From Solirubrum puertoriconensis (lineage in GTDB: Bacteria; Bacteroidota; Bacteroidia; Cytophagales; Hymenobacteraceae), in NCBI RefSeq assembly GCF_001483135.1, contig NZ_LNAL01000008.1, positions 744,001 through 808,000 of the forward strand: a stretch of 64,000 bases of DNA, read 5' to 3'. Each line of letters starts with the position of its first letter. The stretch's first letter is position 1. The notes beneath the pieces were generated by a model. It made no database searches. It was not told the DNA's origin and saw nothing but the letters and a program-made list of their open reading frames with translations. A program made the translations under genes and the position numbers. This document shows positions 43,702 to 51,652 of this stretch, piece by piece.

Positions 43702-45921
43702 CTACACCAGCAACAGGCCCTTTTCGCGCAACAGCAACCACTGCGGCGAAATCATGAACGCCTCGAAGCTCATGCCGGCTTCGGCGGCGGGGTAGCTGGC
43801 GGCTACTTCTTTAAGCAGGCGCTTGGTGTCGTAATCGGTGGCAAGCTCACCTAGGAGCTGGTGCAGCCACTGGCCAATCATGGGTGTGGTTTTCAGCTCG
43901 AAATCCTCGGCTTGCTCGTAGAACGTCAGGATGGCCTGCTCGATTTGGCGGCCTTTTTTCTGGCGCATTTCGAAGCGGATGTCCGGCGCGTTGCCCAACC
44001 AAAACACGCGCATGTTTTGCTTGGCCGAATCGGGCTTGCCTGGCTCGGTAAGCGCCGACTCGATGAGGTTGCGCGGCACCGTGGTACGAGGCACCCGGAA
44101 ATCAAACCAAAACTGCAGCGGCTCCTCAAGCGCCACGCCGTGCATGTAGTTGTACAGCGCCTTGGCAAGGCCCGGGCCAAACTGCTCGTGGTCGGCACCG
44201 GTGGGGTCGTCGTGCCAGAGGTCGTTCCAGGCAAAGCCCTCGAACTCGGGCCCGATTTGCGCTACTTGGTACTTCGCGGGGTTTTTCCCTACGGGCGAGT
44301 GGGCCGTCATGGCAAAGCGGTGCCAAAAACCCGATTGCACCACGCCCGCGGCCAGCAACTGCCGTACCACTTCCAGCGAGTCAATGGTTTCTTGGGCAGT
44401 TTCGGTAGGGAAGCCATACATCAGGTAAGCATGCACCATAATGCCGGCTTGCGTAAAGCCGTCCGTTACGCGGGCTACCTGGGCAATACTCACGCCCTTT
44501 TCCATCAGCGCCAGCAGGCGGTCGGAGGCAACCTCCAAGCCGCCCGATACGGCAATGCAACCCGAGGCAGCGAGCAATCGGCAGAGGTCGGGCGAAAAGG
44601 TTTTCTCGAAGCGGATGTTGCCCCACCACGTGATGCTCTCGCGGCGCTTCAGCAGCTCAATGGCTAGGTCGCGCAGGGCCAGCGGCGGCGCGGCCTCGTC
44701 GACGAAATGGAAGCCGGTTTGGCCGGTTTGCCGCACAATCTGCTCGATGCGGTCGACGAGCAAGGTGGCCGGCGCGGTTTCGTAGCGGCTGATGTAATCG
44801 AGCGTAACGTCGCAGAAGGAGCAACGCTTCCAGTAGCAGCCGTGCGCCACGGTTAGCTTGTTCCAGCGGCCGTCGCTCCAGAGGCGGTGCATGGGGTTCA
44901 GCACCTCAATTACCGAGAGGTACTCCGTTAGGGGCAGGCCATCGTAATCGGGCGTGCCTACCTCGGTGTGCGGGATGTTGGCATCCTGGCAGCCGTTAAG
45001 GTACTCCACCCGACCTAGGGCGTTGCGGTGGAAGGTGCGCTGCAAATTGCCTAGGTCGCGCTGGCCCTGGAAGTAGTCGAGCAGCTTCAGCCAGGGGCCT
45101 TCGCCGTCGTCGAGGGTCAGGTAATCGATGTAGTCGAAGAACCTGGGCTCCTGAATCTGGCGCAGCTCGGTGTTGGGGTAGCCGCCGCCCATCAGGGTTT
45201 TCACTGCGGGCCGCAACTGCTTGAAGTGCTTGGCCAGCCGCAAAGCACCGTAGAGGTTGCCCGGAAAGGGCACCGAAAACCCAACTACATCGGGTTGCTC
45301 GCGCTCGAGCACCGCCGTGCCCAGCTCCAGCAGCATCTCATCAACTAGGTTCGGAGCTTGCTGCAGGGCCGTGTGCATGGGCTCGAACGACGTAGCCGTC
45401 AGCCCTAGGTGCTCGGCATAGCGGCTCAGGCCGAACTGCGGCCCCACGGTTTCCTTGATGAGGTCGTTGAGGTCTTCGAGGTACAGCGTGGCGAGGTGCC
45501 GGGCCTGGTCGGTAAGGCCCATGGTGCCGAATGCCGTTTCGAGGTCGGCCACTTGGTCGAAGCGCGCGGCCTCGGGCAGGTAGCGGCCGTGGCAAATGCG
45601 AGGGGCCAGCGTCAGGTCTTTGTTCTGCAGAAAGCGGATGACCGGCTCGATGGTCATCTCGTAGCGCCGGCGCAGGCGCAGCATTCGGCGGGCGTTGTCG
45701 CTCAGCTCGAACGCACCTTGCTCCACGGCATCGAACACGCGCCTCAGCCCCGCCGCCGAAAACAGCTTCAGCACGAGCTCAATCCCTAGGTCGGCTTGCG
45801 CTACCTGAAAGCCCTGACCCCGCAGAAAGCCAGTGATGTAGGCCGTAGCAGGGTAGGGGGTATTGAGCTGCGTGAGCGGCGGCGTGATGAGCAGGATGCG
45901 GGGCGTAGAATTCGTCGGCAC
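43702..45921 (-). CDS. B12-binding-type radical SAM protein with CX4CX2C cluster motif
   Basis: 739 residues from a GTG at 45921, chosen because the promoter at 45957-45964 leaves no room for the upstream TTG. An N-terminal Rossmann-like domain (RILLITPPLTQLNTPYPATAYITGFL, VVGFSVPFPGNL, LMGGGYPNTEL) is of the cobalamin-binding type, though no DxHxxG motif is seen. The radical SAM core carries HGCYWKRCSFCD, cysteines 362, 367 and 370, so spacing is CX4CX2C rather than CX3CX2C. The C-terminal region of about 200 residues is helical. Family members include methyltransferases and cyclases of natural products or lipids; no cluster partner is nearby, so the substrate is unknown. Confidence 0.78.
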   Translation of the reverse strand: MPTNSTPRILLITPPLTQLNTPYPATAYITGFLRGQGFQVAQADLGIELVLKLFSAAGLRRVFDAVEQGAFELSDNARRMLRLRRRYEMTIEPVIRFLQNKDLTLAPRICHGRYLPEAARFDQVADLETAFGTMGLTDQARHLATLYLEDLNDLIKETVGPQFGLSRYAEHLGLTATSFEPMHTALQQAPNLVDEMLLELGTAVLEREQPDVVGFSVPFPGNLYGALRLAKHFKQLRPAVKTLMGGGYPNTELRQIQEPRFFDYIDYLTLDDGEGPWLKLLDYFQGQRDLGNLQRTFHRNALGRVEYLNGCQDANIPHTEVGTPDYDGLPLTEYLSVIEVLNPMHRLWSDGRWNKLTVAHGCYWKRCSFCDVTLDYISRYETAPATLLVDRIEQIVRQTGQTGFHFVDEAAPPLALRDLAIELLKRRESITWWGNIRFEKTFSPDLCRLLAASGCIAVSGGLEVASDRLLALMEKGVSIAQVARVTDGFTQAGIMVHAYLMYGFPTETAQETIDSLEVVRQLLAAGVVQSGFWHRFAMTAHSPVGKNPAKYQVAQIGPEFEGFAWNDLWHDDPTGADHEQFGPGLAKALYNYMHGVALEEPLQFWFDFRVPRTTVPRNLIESALTEPGKPDSAKQNMRVFWLGNAPDIRFEMRQKKGRQIEQAILTFYEQAEDFELKTTPMIGQWLHQLLGELATDYDTKRLLKEVAASYPAAEAGMSFEAFMISPQWLLLREKGLLLV

Positions 45922-45956
45922 GGGGCAACAACCGCCAAACGGCGGCAAAGGTGCCG

Positions 45957-45964
45957 CAAAGGTA
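45957..45964 (-). promoter_or_regulatory. -7 box upstream of the radical SAM gene
   Basis: TACCTTTG on the minus strand, exact TAnnTTTG match, 35 bases before the GTG at 45921. No good -33 TTG is visible. Confidence 0.5.
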
Positions 45965-46005
45965 GACCGCAGATGGACTTACCTTGGCTGCCACGCGAAC
46001 AACCT

Positions 46006-46578
46006 ATGCTTGATACAACGCTTATCCTTACTCCTATTGACGCTAAAGAGGCGTTGCACAGGATTCAAAGCTTGCAGCCTCTGCGCAACTACCACGTGCT
46101 CGGTAAACTCGACTTGGCCACATTGATAATTGATGACTACCGCTTTATCTACCCGGTGCTGATCGAAAACTGCCGTGTAGAACACCTGAGCGCATCCGGA
46201 GGAGTGTCGTTCGAATGTGCGGTTACGCTGTTGCAAACGCATTTTATTCAAGCCGATTTCATCTTTGCCTACTTCTTGCAAGGCTTGCACATAGAGGGTT
46301 GCACCTTCGATACTTACTTAGACTTTCAGGCTGGCGGCCATAACAAGCCCGGATTTCCGGTGTGCTTGTTAGCTAATGAGTTCAGCGGCTTTGTCAACTT
46401 CTTCGATTGTTGCTACGAGGCCGAGGTTGTGGTTGAGGACAACGTTTTCAGGCAGGGCACCAACTTGCTTGGAAGACCATTTAATATTCCTGTAACGTTC
46501 GATGTGCCTCTTCGGCAGGCGCGAAACATAGGCGACTTAAGCCGCAACGACGAAGGAGAAGGGGAAACGTCTGAATAA
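46006..46578 (+). CDS. Hypothetical protein with pentapeptide/beta-helix-like repeats
   Basis: 190 residues from the ATG at 46006; an ATG at 45973 would add 11 residues. From about residue 50 to 150 the sequence has a loose five-residue periodicity (VLIENCRVEHLSASGGVSFECAVTLLQTHFIQADFIFAYFLQGLHIEGCTF) with buried aromatic, Cys and Ala positions, as in right-handed parallel beta-helices of the pentapeptide-repeat group. The C-terminal 25 residues are acidic. There is no signal peptide. Pentapeptide proteins can mimic DNA or act as scaffolds; nothing shows that here. The gene lies between the divergent radical SAM gene and the convergent AraC-type regulator gene. Confidence 0.6.
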   Translation: MLDTTLILTPIDAKEALHRIQSLQPLRNYHVLGKLDLATLIIDDYRFIYPVLIENCRVEHLSASGGVSFECAVTLLQTHFIQADFIFAYFLQGLHIEGCTFDTYLDFQAGGHNKPGFPVCLLANEFSGFVNFFDCCYEAEVVVEDNVFRQGTNLLGRPFNIPVTFDVPLRQARNIGDLSRNDEGEGETSE

Positions 46579-46585
46579 AGCGAGC

Positions 46586-47149
46586 CTACGCTATCTGATC
46601 AAGCGAAGTGCGCTCGGGCTTGGCTTTGTATTCCGTTACGGTTTGGCCCGTTACCTGCCGAAACTGCGTGCTTAGGTGTTGGCTGCTGCTGTAGCGCAGC
46701 TCGTCGGCTATTTCGGCCAAGGTTTTTTCGCCGTAGCTCAGCAGTTCCTTCACGCGCTCAATCTTCAGCCGGATGAGGTATTTCTCGAGCGTGATGCCCA
46801 CTACCCGCGAAAACAGCTTGCTTAGGTGCGCATACGAAGCCTCGAACCGTTCGGCTAGAAAAGCCGAGGTGGTAAGCGGCACGCGCGCCGTGCGCAGGTG
46901 CTCGAGGTACTCGGCTAAGGCGGTTTTTACCTGCTCTACCAGCTGTTCGTCTTTGTTCTTAAGCAGCTCAAATCCTTCGGCCTGCAGCAAAGGCTGCAAC
47001 TGCGCGATGTCGGCAGGGGTGCTTTCATCGAGCACGGCATGACCTAGGGTTACCTCCAGCGGCTGCAGGCCGGCTTGCTCCAAAACGGATTTCACCGTGC
47101 TGATGCAGCGCGGGCAAACCATGTTCTTGATGTGCAGTTCGGTACTCAC
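46586..47149 (-). CDS. HMA-like domain fused to AraC-type DNA-binding domain
   Basis: 187 residues. The N-terminal 70 residues resemble a heavy-metal-associated domain: LHIKNMVCPRCISTVKSVLEQAGL with Cys12 and Cys15 in MVCPRC, followed by VTLGHAVLDE. Residues 80-187 are an AraC-type helix-turn-helix (YLEHLRTARVPLTTSAFLAERFEASYAHLSKLF ... ERVKELLSYGEKTLAEIADELRYSSSQHLSTQFRQVTGQT). A metal-binding sensor fused to a DNA-binding domain suggests a copper- or zinc-responsive regulator. The start overlaps the stop of the upstream membrane-protein gene by four bases, so that protein is an obvious partner. No metal exporter is adjacent. Confidence 0.78.
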   Translation of the reverse strand: MSTELHIKNMVCPRCISTVKSVLEQAGLQPLEVTLGHAVLDESTPADIAQLQPLLQAEGFELLKNKDEQLVEQVKTALAEYLEHLRTARVPLTTSAFLAERFEASYAHLSKLFSRVVGITLEKYLIRLKIERVKELLSYGEKTLAEIADELRYSSSQHLSTQFRQVTGQTVTEYKAKPERTSLDQIA

Positions 47150-47511
47150 GAGTTGGCGTCTTTCTCCGACAACCGCGAAGATGCCGGACGGTTGGGTTTG
47201 GAAGCAGCGGCCGCGGGGCGGCTGCGGCGCTTGGGCTGCGGGGTAGGGGCTTCGGCCCAGGTGCGGCCAAACCAGTTATCGGCTGCCCAGTTCACAAACG
47301 GCACCACCGCCAAAAAAGTGACACTCAGCAGAGTGAACCACACGAACGTGGCCCCAGCCAAGCGGCCGAAAAAACCGCTGTCGAGCCCAAACAGGTACGC
47401 AATGAGGGCAAACGAAAGCACCACGCTGATGCCCAGCAGCAAGCCGGCTCGGCGCAGTAATGGGTGTTGCAGGAGCGTGGGTTGAGACGAACGACGACGG
47501 GGAGCAGCCAT
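47146..47511 (-). CDS. Small membrane protein upstream of the AraC-type regulator
   Basis: 121 residues. Two membrane helices (about 22-43 and 52-74) lie between a basic N-terminus and a Pro/Ala/Arg/Ser-rich C-terminal tail. It resembles no named family. It shares an ATGA overlap with the HMA-AraC gene and so is translationally coupled to it. A -7 box at 47516-47523 leaves almost no leader, so the mRNA may be leaderless or the real start lies further in. Confidence 0.6.
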   Translation of the reverse strand: MAAPRRRSSQPTLLQHPLLRRAGLLLGISVVLSFALIAYLFGLDSGFFGRLAGATFVWFTLLSVTFLAVVPFVNWAADNWFGRTWAEAPTPQPKRRSRPAAAASKPNRPASSRLSEKDANS

Positions 47512-47515
47512 ACGG

Positions 47516-47523
47516 CAAAGATA
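47516..47523 (-). promoter_or_regulatory. -7 box for the membrane protein/AraC pair
   Basis: TATCTTTG on the minus strand, exact consensus, ending four bases before the predicted ATG at 47511. No -33 TTG was found at the right distance. Confidence 0.45.
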
Positions 47524-47716
47524 TCAGCTGGCAGTTGCGGGGCAGGTGGGTGCACCTAGGGTACGCAGGTAAGCAAGGCGGCGGCCGTGGCAAACGGCTG
47601 TAAAATCAGCTACATAACCAATCCGCCGAAATGGCGTTTGTGCTAGCGCAGCGTTACCGCTGGGCTTAGCGGTTACGTATATTGCCCCGACACTATTTAT
47701 CTACTTCCTCACTGCC

Positions 47717-47995
47717 ATGAACACCTCCTCCAACCTGCTGCGCCCATTTAGCTACTTGGGTGCGGCCCTGCTGCTGGCAGCGGGCCTTACGGCCTGCAGC
47801 ACCGGCACCGAATCGGGCGACACGAATGTGGAACGCGGCCACGAGAAAATTGCGCTCGACCCCGGCGCCCGGCACCCATCGGGCGGGGTGGATAGCACCC
47901 GCATGCAGCGCGACACCGCCACCAGCTTCCGCGAACGGCAGTACCAAAATGCCCGCAACCGGAAAGACCGCAACAACGACGGCATAGCCGACTAA
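47717..47995 (+). CDS. Small lipoprotein with a calcium-binding-like C-terminal motif
   Basis: 92 residues. The signal peptide ends in a lipobox (GLTAC, Cys27). The mature part of 65 residues is polar and charged (RGHEKIALDPGARHPSGGVDSTRMQRDT). It ends in DRNNDGIAD, which matches the Asp/Asn loop of thrombospondin type-3 repeats. Such short lipoproteins are common in Hymenobacter and relatives, and have no known role. It ends at a terminator with a CCTAGG apex. Confidence 0.75.
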   Translation: MNTSSNLLRPFSYLGAALLLAAGLTACSTGTESGDTNVERGHEKIALDPGARHPSGGVDSTRMQRDTATSFRERQYQNARNRKDRNNDGIAD

Positions 47996-48023
47996 CCCTC
48001 GGCTGGTGCCGCTACTTAATACA

Positions 48024-48056
48024 AAGGCCCCGCAACCTAGGTGGTTGCGGGGCCTT
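48024..48056. terminator. Bidirectional hairpin, CCTAGG at its apex
   Basis: AAGGCCCCGCAACC (48024-48037) pairs with GGTTGCGGGGCCTT (48043-48056); the 5-base loop TAGGT completes a CCTAGG copy. It separates the small lipoprotein and btuG-like genes. Confidence 0.8.
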
Positions 48057-48081
48057 GTTGTGTGCAGGCTGATTACGCAGC

Positions 48082-49161
48082 TTAGCGGAACGAGATGTCG
48101 CCCGGAATCAGGCCTACGTTAAACGAGTCGATAGCCGCGCCCGAGGTGTTGTACCGAATGGTTTTGCCATCGGCCGTGTACGAACCTAGGGCGCCGTACA
48201 GCTCGCCTTCGGTCGGGTCGACATTGATGGCCATAAAGCGGCGGCGAACAAAGGGCGTGGTGGGCAGGGCCGCAGCCGAGGTGGCTATGCGGTACACCGC
48301 ACCCGCGTAGCGGTAGTACAGCTGCGTACCATCAGGCGAAATGCTGAGGTCGTTGGCGCCGCCCGAAGTAAACGAGAAGGTTTGCGGACGCGCAGCCGCC
48401 GTGGGCGTGAAGCGGTGCAAGGCAGCGGGCGTGTTCGAAAGCACCGGGTAGTTGGGCGCACCGCCGTAGCGCGTAATGCCGCTGCACAGCAGCCAGATGT
48501 TACCGGCGTTGTCGCGCTGCAGGTTCTGGGGGCCGTCGGTGTAGGTTAAAGTGGTTTCTACCGCATCGGTAGCGGTGTTGATTACCGTTACGGTGTTCTC
48601 ATCGGAGTTGGGCACGTAAAGCTTGCCCTCGGCCAGCAGCGGCTGCTCGGGGTTGCGACCCACGGCAATGGTTTTGGTAACCTGGTAGGTGTTCAGATCG
48701 ATAACCGAAACGCGGCCCGCGGTGTAGTTGGGTGCCTTGCCCTGCCACTCGGTTACGTAGGCTTTGCTGCTTGAGGCGGCTACCACGTAGCGCGGCTGCG
48801 AGAGGTTGCTGATTTGGCCCACCGAGCGGAAATCGGCTGCATTCACAATCTCGATCTTGCCGCTGTTGTTGGCCACGATAAAGAGCCTGTCGCCGATCGA
48901 GGCTACCGACTGCACCACGTCGCCGGCCGAGCGGCCGTTGGCCCGCTGGAAGGGGTCTTTATCGGCCTGCTTGCTGGGCTTGTCGTACACCGTTACCGAG
49001 CCGGTGGGGGTGCCAAAGTTGCCTTGGTTGGCCACGTACACGGCCTTGGTTACTTGCGGAGCCGGTTGCTCGTTGTTGTCGTCGGAGGGGTTGCAGGCGC
49101 CCAGTAGTAGGGACGTTACAGCCAAGGCGGGTAGCCACTGGCGGCGCATCAGAAGTTGCAT
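48082..49161 (-). CDS. btuG: BtuG-like surface cobalamin-binding lipoprotein (YncE/DUF5074 beta-propeller)
   Basis: 359 residues. A lipobox (LLGAC, Cys23) is followed by a short linker and a seven-bladed-type propeller with YncE-like repeats: AVYVANQGNFGTPTGSVTVYD, RLFIVANNSGKIEIVNAADF, AYVTEWQGK, GRVSVIDLNTYQVTKTIAVG and KLYVPNSDENTVTVINTATD. In Bacteroides the same propeller type, BtuG, binds cobalamin very tightly at the cell surface and hands it to BtuB. Here the gene directly follows a TonB receptor gene behind a cobalamin riboswitch, which is the basis for the name. Affinity and ligand are inferred from context. The start is at 49161; Met5 is also possible. Confidence 0.8.
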   Translation of the reverse strand: MQLLMRRQWLPALAVTSLLLGACNPSDDNNEQPAPQVTKAVYVANQGNFGTPTGSVTVYDKPSKQADKDPFQRANGRSAGDVVQSVASIGDRLFIVANNSGKIEIVNAADFRSVGQISNLSQPRYVVAASSSKAYVTEWQGKAPNYTAGRVSVIDLNTYQVTKTIAVGRNPEQPLLAEGKLYVPNSDENTVTVINTATDAVETTLTYTDGPQNLQRDNAGNIWLLCSGITRYGGAPNYPVLSNTPAALHRFTPTAAARPQTFSFTSGGANDLSISPDGTQLYYRYAGAVYRIATSAAALPTTPFVRRRFMAINVDPTEGELYGALGSYTADGKTIRYNTSGAAIDSFNVGLIPGDISFR

Positions 49162-49212
49162 GTCTGCGGAGTAGATAGGGTGAGTGAGAATGAGTAATTC
49201 AGCATAAAGTAC

Positions 49213-51168
49213 CTAGCGCCAGCCCAGGCGTAAGCTTACCGTAGCCGAGCGGCCGGGCATGGCGCGGCCGGCGTAGTTCTGGTAGCTTTTGTTGGTGAGG
49301 TTGTAGCCCTGTACCAAGCCCGTGAGGGTGTAGCGCCCTAGGTGCACCGTGCGGCCGGTGCTGGCATGCAGCAAGGCGTAGCCCGGCAGGTAGTCGTTGG
49401 CCGAGGCGTTGGTGTAGCGGTAGCCCGTGAACACGCCATTAACGGTAAGCTGCCAGTTGCGCCACCCGTGCTGCGTGCTTACCGAGGCCGAGTGCAGCGG
49501 CACGTAGCGCAGCTGGTTGCCAATGGGGTCGAGGTCGGCAGCGTAGCCGCTTACCTTGCGGGCTTGCGTGTAGGCGTAGGCGGCCGTGGCACTCAGCTGA
49601 TAAGCACCTAGGCGCAGTTGGGCTTGCGTGCTGGCCTCCAGGCCGCGGCTGCGCACCCGCCGCACGTTGCGCGGCGCGAGGGTGGGTGCCTCAATCCACT
49701 CCACCCAGTTATCAACCAGCAAGTGGTAGGCCGTCAGGTCGGCTTGTACGGCCACGGGCAATTGTGTGCCCAGTAGCGCCTCGTAGTGCAGGCCGCCTTC
49801 GTAGCCCACGCCGCTTTCAGGCAGCAGCTCCTTGCGCTCTGCTCCACCCCAGTACCGCTCGTTAAGCGTGGGGGAGCGGTAGCTGCGGGCTGCGTTGGCT
49901 TTCAGCCAAAGCTGCTGTTGCTGGGTGCGCCAGAGTTGGTATTCGGCACCTAGGGTAGGCGCCACCGGTGCCCGGCGGCCGGGTAGCACGGCCTGGCGAG
50001 CATTCAGCGTAAGGCGTAGGCGAGCCGTAGGGTCGTAGCGCAGCAGGGCAAAGCCGGCGTAGCGTTGCTCGGTAATGTGCCGCCGGTAGCCATCTACATC
50101 GGCCACGAAGTGTTGGGCTTCGGTACCCAGGCGCAGGCTGGCGTTGGGGCACCACTGCAAGGTGTGCTCGGCTTGGGCCTGCCACACCACCGTAGTCGAG
50201 TTGCTGGGCTGCACATTGTCGTTGTAGTAGCGGATGTTGTCGGCAAAGCGGGCGGCGCGTACGGCGGTTTCGCTGCGGGCGCCGCGCCGGCGGTAGCCCA
50301 GCACTACTCGGCCACTTTCATCCTGCTGGCGGGCGTGCGCATCAACCGAGCCAATCGAGGGCTGAATTTCGCGGTCGGAACGGGTAAACCACGCCGCGCC
50401 TGTTAGCTCTGCTTTGGGGCTGAGCTGCACACTTAGCTGCTGCGTAAAGCTGCTCTGCCGCAAGGCGGCGCTGGCTTGGCGCCGCTGCACGGGGCCACCA
50501 AAATCAAGAGCTGTATACGGGAAGTTATTTTCTGAGGAGCGCACCAGCAGGCTGGTTTGCACGGCTACGTGCTCGTCGCGGTGGCTGCCGTCGAAGCTCA
50601 CGGCGCCGTAGCCGAAGCTGCCCGCCTCAAGCGTAGCATTTACCTGCTGGCCCAGCCTAGGGGTGGCCGAGCCCAGCACCACGGCACCACCCATGGCACC
50701 GGTGCCGTACAGCGCAGCGGCGGGCCCGTGCTGCACGCTTATTTGGCCCACCGAGGCCACCGGCAGCAGCGCCATGTCGGCCTCGCCGAGGGTAGGGAAG
50801 TTGATGCTAAAGCCATTCCAGAGCACGGCGGTATGCCGCCCCGAAGTGCCCCTGATAGATAACGTGGCCAGCTGCCCCGGCCCGTAGGTGCGCAGGTGCA
50901 GCGGCGTGCGGGCCGACAAAGCATCGGCCACCGAGGCCGACTTGAACGACACCAGCGCGGCCGAATCGAGCACGGTGAAGCGGCTGCCGGCGGCGTAGCG
51001 TGTGGGGCGCAAGCCCTGCACCTGCACCGAGGGCAACACTTGCCGAGTAGTATCGGATGGGGTAGGGGAGCGGGGTGCCTGCGCCTGGGCAGTAGCCGAG
51101 GTACTGAGCCATAATGCCACCGTAGCCCAGCCGCTGCCCAGCAGCCGGAAAGAGGTAAAAGCGTACAT
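49213..51168 (-). CDS. btuB: TonB-dependent cobalamin receptor (BtuB-like)
   Basis: 651 residues from the ATG at 51168; a TTG three codons upstream is less likely. The signal peptide ends near residue 28 (TAQAQ). A plug domain spans about 45-170 (LDSAALVSFKSASVADALSARTPLHLRTYGPGQLATLSIRGTSGRHTAVLWNGFSIN ... ISVQHGPAAALYGTGAMGGAVVLGS) and the barrel 185-651, ending in an aromatic-rich strand with a terminal Trp-Arg. It has no carboxypeptidase-regulatory domain, in contrast to the receptor at 25903. The cobalamin riboswitch in its 5' leader and the BtuG-like gene 50 bases downstream indicate vitamin B12 transport across the outer membrane. Confidence 0.88.
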   Translation of the reverse strand: MYAFTSFRLLGSGWATVALWLSTSATAQAQAPRSPTPSDTTRQVLPSVQVQGLRPTRYAAGSRFTVLDSAALVSFKSASVADALSARTPLHLRTYGPGQLATLSIRGTSGRHTAVLWNGFSINFPTLGEADMALLPVASVGQISVQHGPAAALYGTGAMGGAVVLGSATPRLGQQVNATLEAGSFGYGAVSFDGSHRDEHVAVQTSLLVRSSENNFPYTALDFGGPVQRRQASAALRQSSFTQQLSVQLSPKAELTGAAWFTRSDREIQPSIGSVDAHARQQDESGRVVLGYRRRGARSETAVRAARFADNIRYYNDNVQPSNSTTVVWQAQAEHTLQWCPNASLRLGTEAQHFVADVDGYRRHITEQRYAGFALLRYDPTARLRLTLNARQAVLPGRRAPVAPTLGAEYQLWRTQQQQLWLKANAARSYRSPTLNERYWGGAERKELLPESGVGYEGGLHYEALLGTQLPVAVQADLTAYHLLVDNWVEWIEAPTLAPRNVRRVRSRGLEASTQAQLRLGAYQLSATAAYAYTQARKVSGYAADLDPIGNQLRYVPLHSASVSTQHGWRNWQLTVNGVFTGYRYTNASANDYLPGYALLHASTGRTVHLGRYTLTGLVQGYNLTNKSYQNYAGRAMPGRSATVSLRLGWR

Positions 51169-51339
51169 CCGAACCAAAATTTTCGGGGTCGAAAAATTCG
51201 GTTCAGAACCCTGCGCGCAACCCGTAAGGCCACTCGCAAAGCCGAGTCAGAATCAGGGTAAATAGCCCGTTGCGGCAACATCGGGCCGAAATCGATTCAT
51301 TCTCCGCCCGTCCTCCGCAGGCGCCGAACACTAAAGTTG

Positions 51340-51535
51340 CACGGGCAGGTCTCCTGACTTGCTTCGGCGCCGGGCGGCCTTCCCATTCCTCCAGCCTAGG
51401 TGGCTTTCGCAGGAACAGTGGCGAAGAGAGGCTCGGCGCAGGGTACGGTGAAGCTCACAGTTGCGGGGACAGTCGCCGAATCTCACGGCATTCCCTTTTC
51501 AGCCTCGCCCCACAATCGGGGTTTGGCCACCCATG
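51340..51535 (-). promoter_or_regulatory. Cobalamin riboswitch controlling btuB-btuG
   Basis: Read on the minus strand: GGGAATGCCGTGAGATTCGGCGACTGTCCCCGCAACTGTGA forms the conserved core (about 51459-51500), a CGCCACTG element and GCCACCTAGG follow, and the B12 box AAGTCAGGAGACCTGCC is at 51344-51360. This is a canonical aptamer. It lies about 170 bases before the btuB start, in the same orientation, so B12 should repress the transporter genes. The -7 box at 51542-51549 fits a start right at the 5' edge of the aptamer. Confidence 0.95.
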
Positions 51536-51541
51536 CACCGC

Positions 51542-51549
51542 CAAAGATA
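51542..51549 (-). promoter_or_regulatory. -7 box of the btuB riboswitch transcript
   Basis: TATCTTTG on the minus strand, exact TAnnTTTG match, a few bases upstream of the riboswitch. The -33 element is not clear. Confidence 0.5.
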
Positions 51550-51652
51550 CGCAGCGTTTCGGATTTGCTTGATTACGCGGATTTTTTGCACGCCCGTATT
51601 ATCCTTGAGACAGACATAACCGCACGCAGGCCCTAGCTACGTATAGCCGAGC

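Noticed and set aside
45796-46005. Upstream extension of the beta-helix-like protein
   Set aside because: It would be antisense to the 5' part of the radical SAM gene and cross its promoter. The ATG at 46006 (or 45973) is more reasonable.
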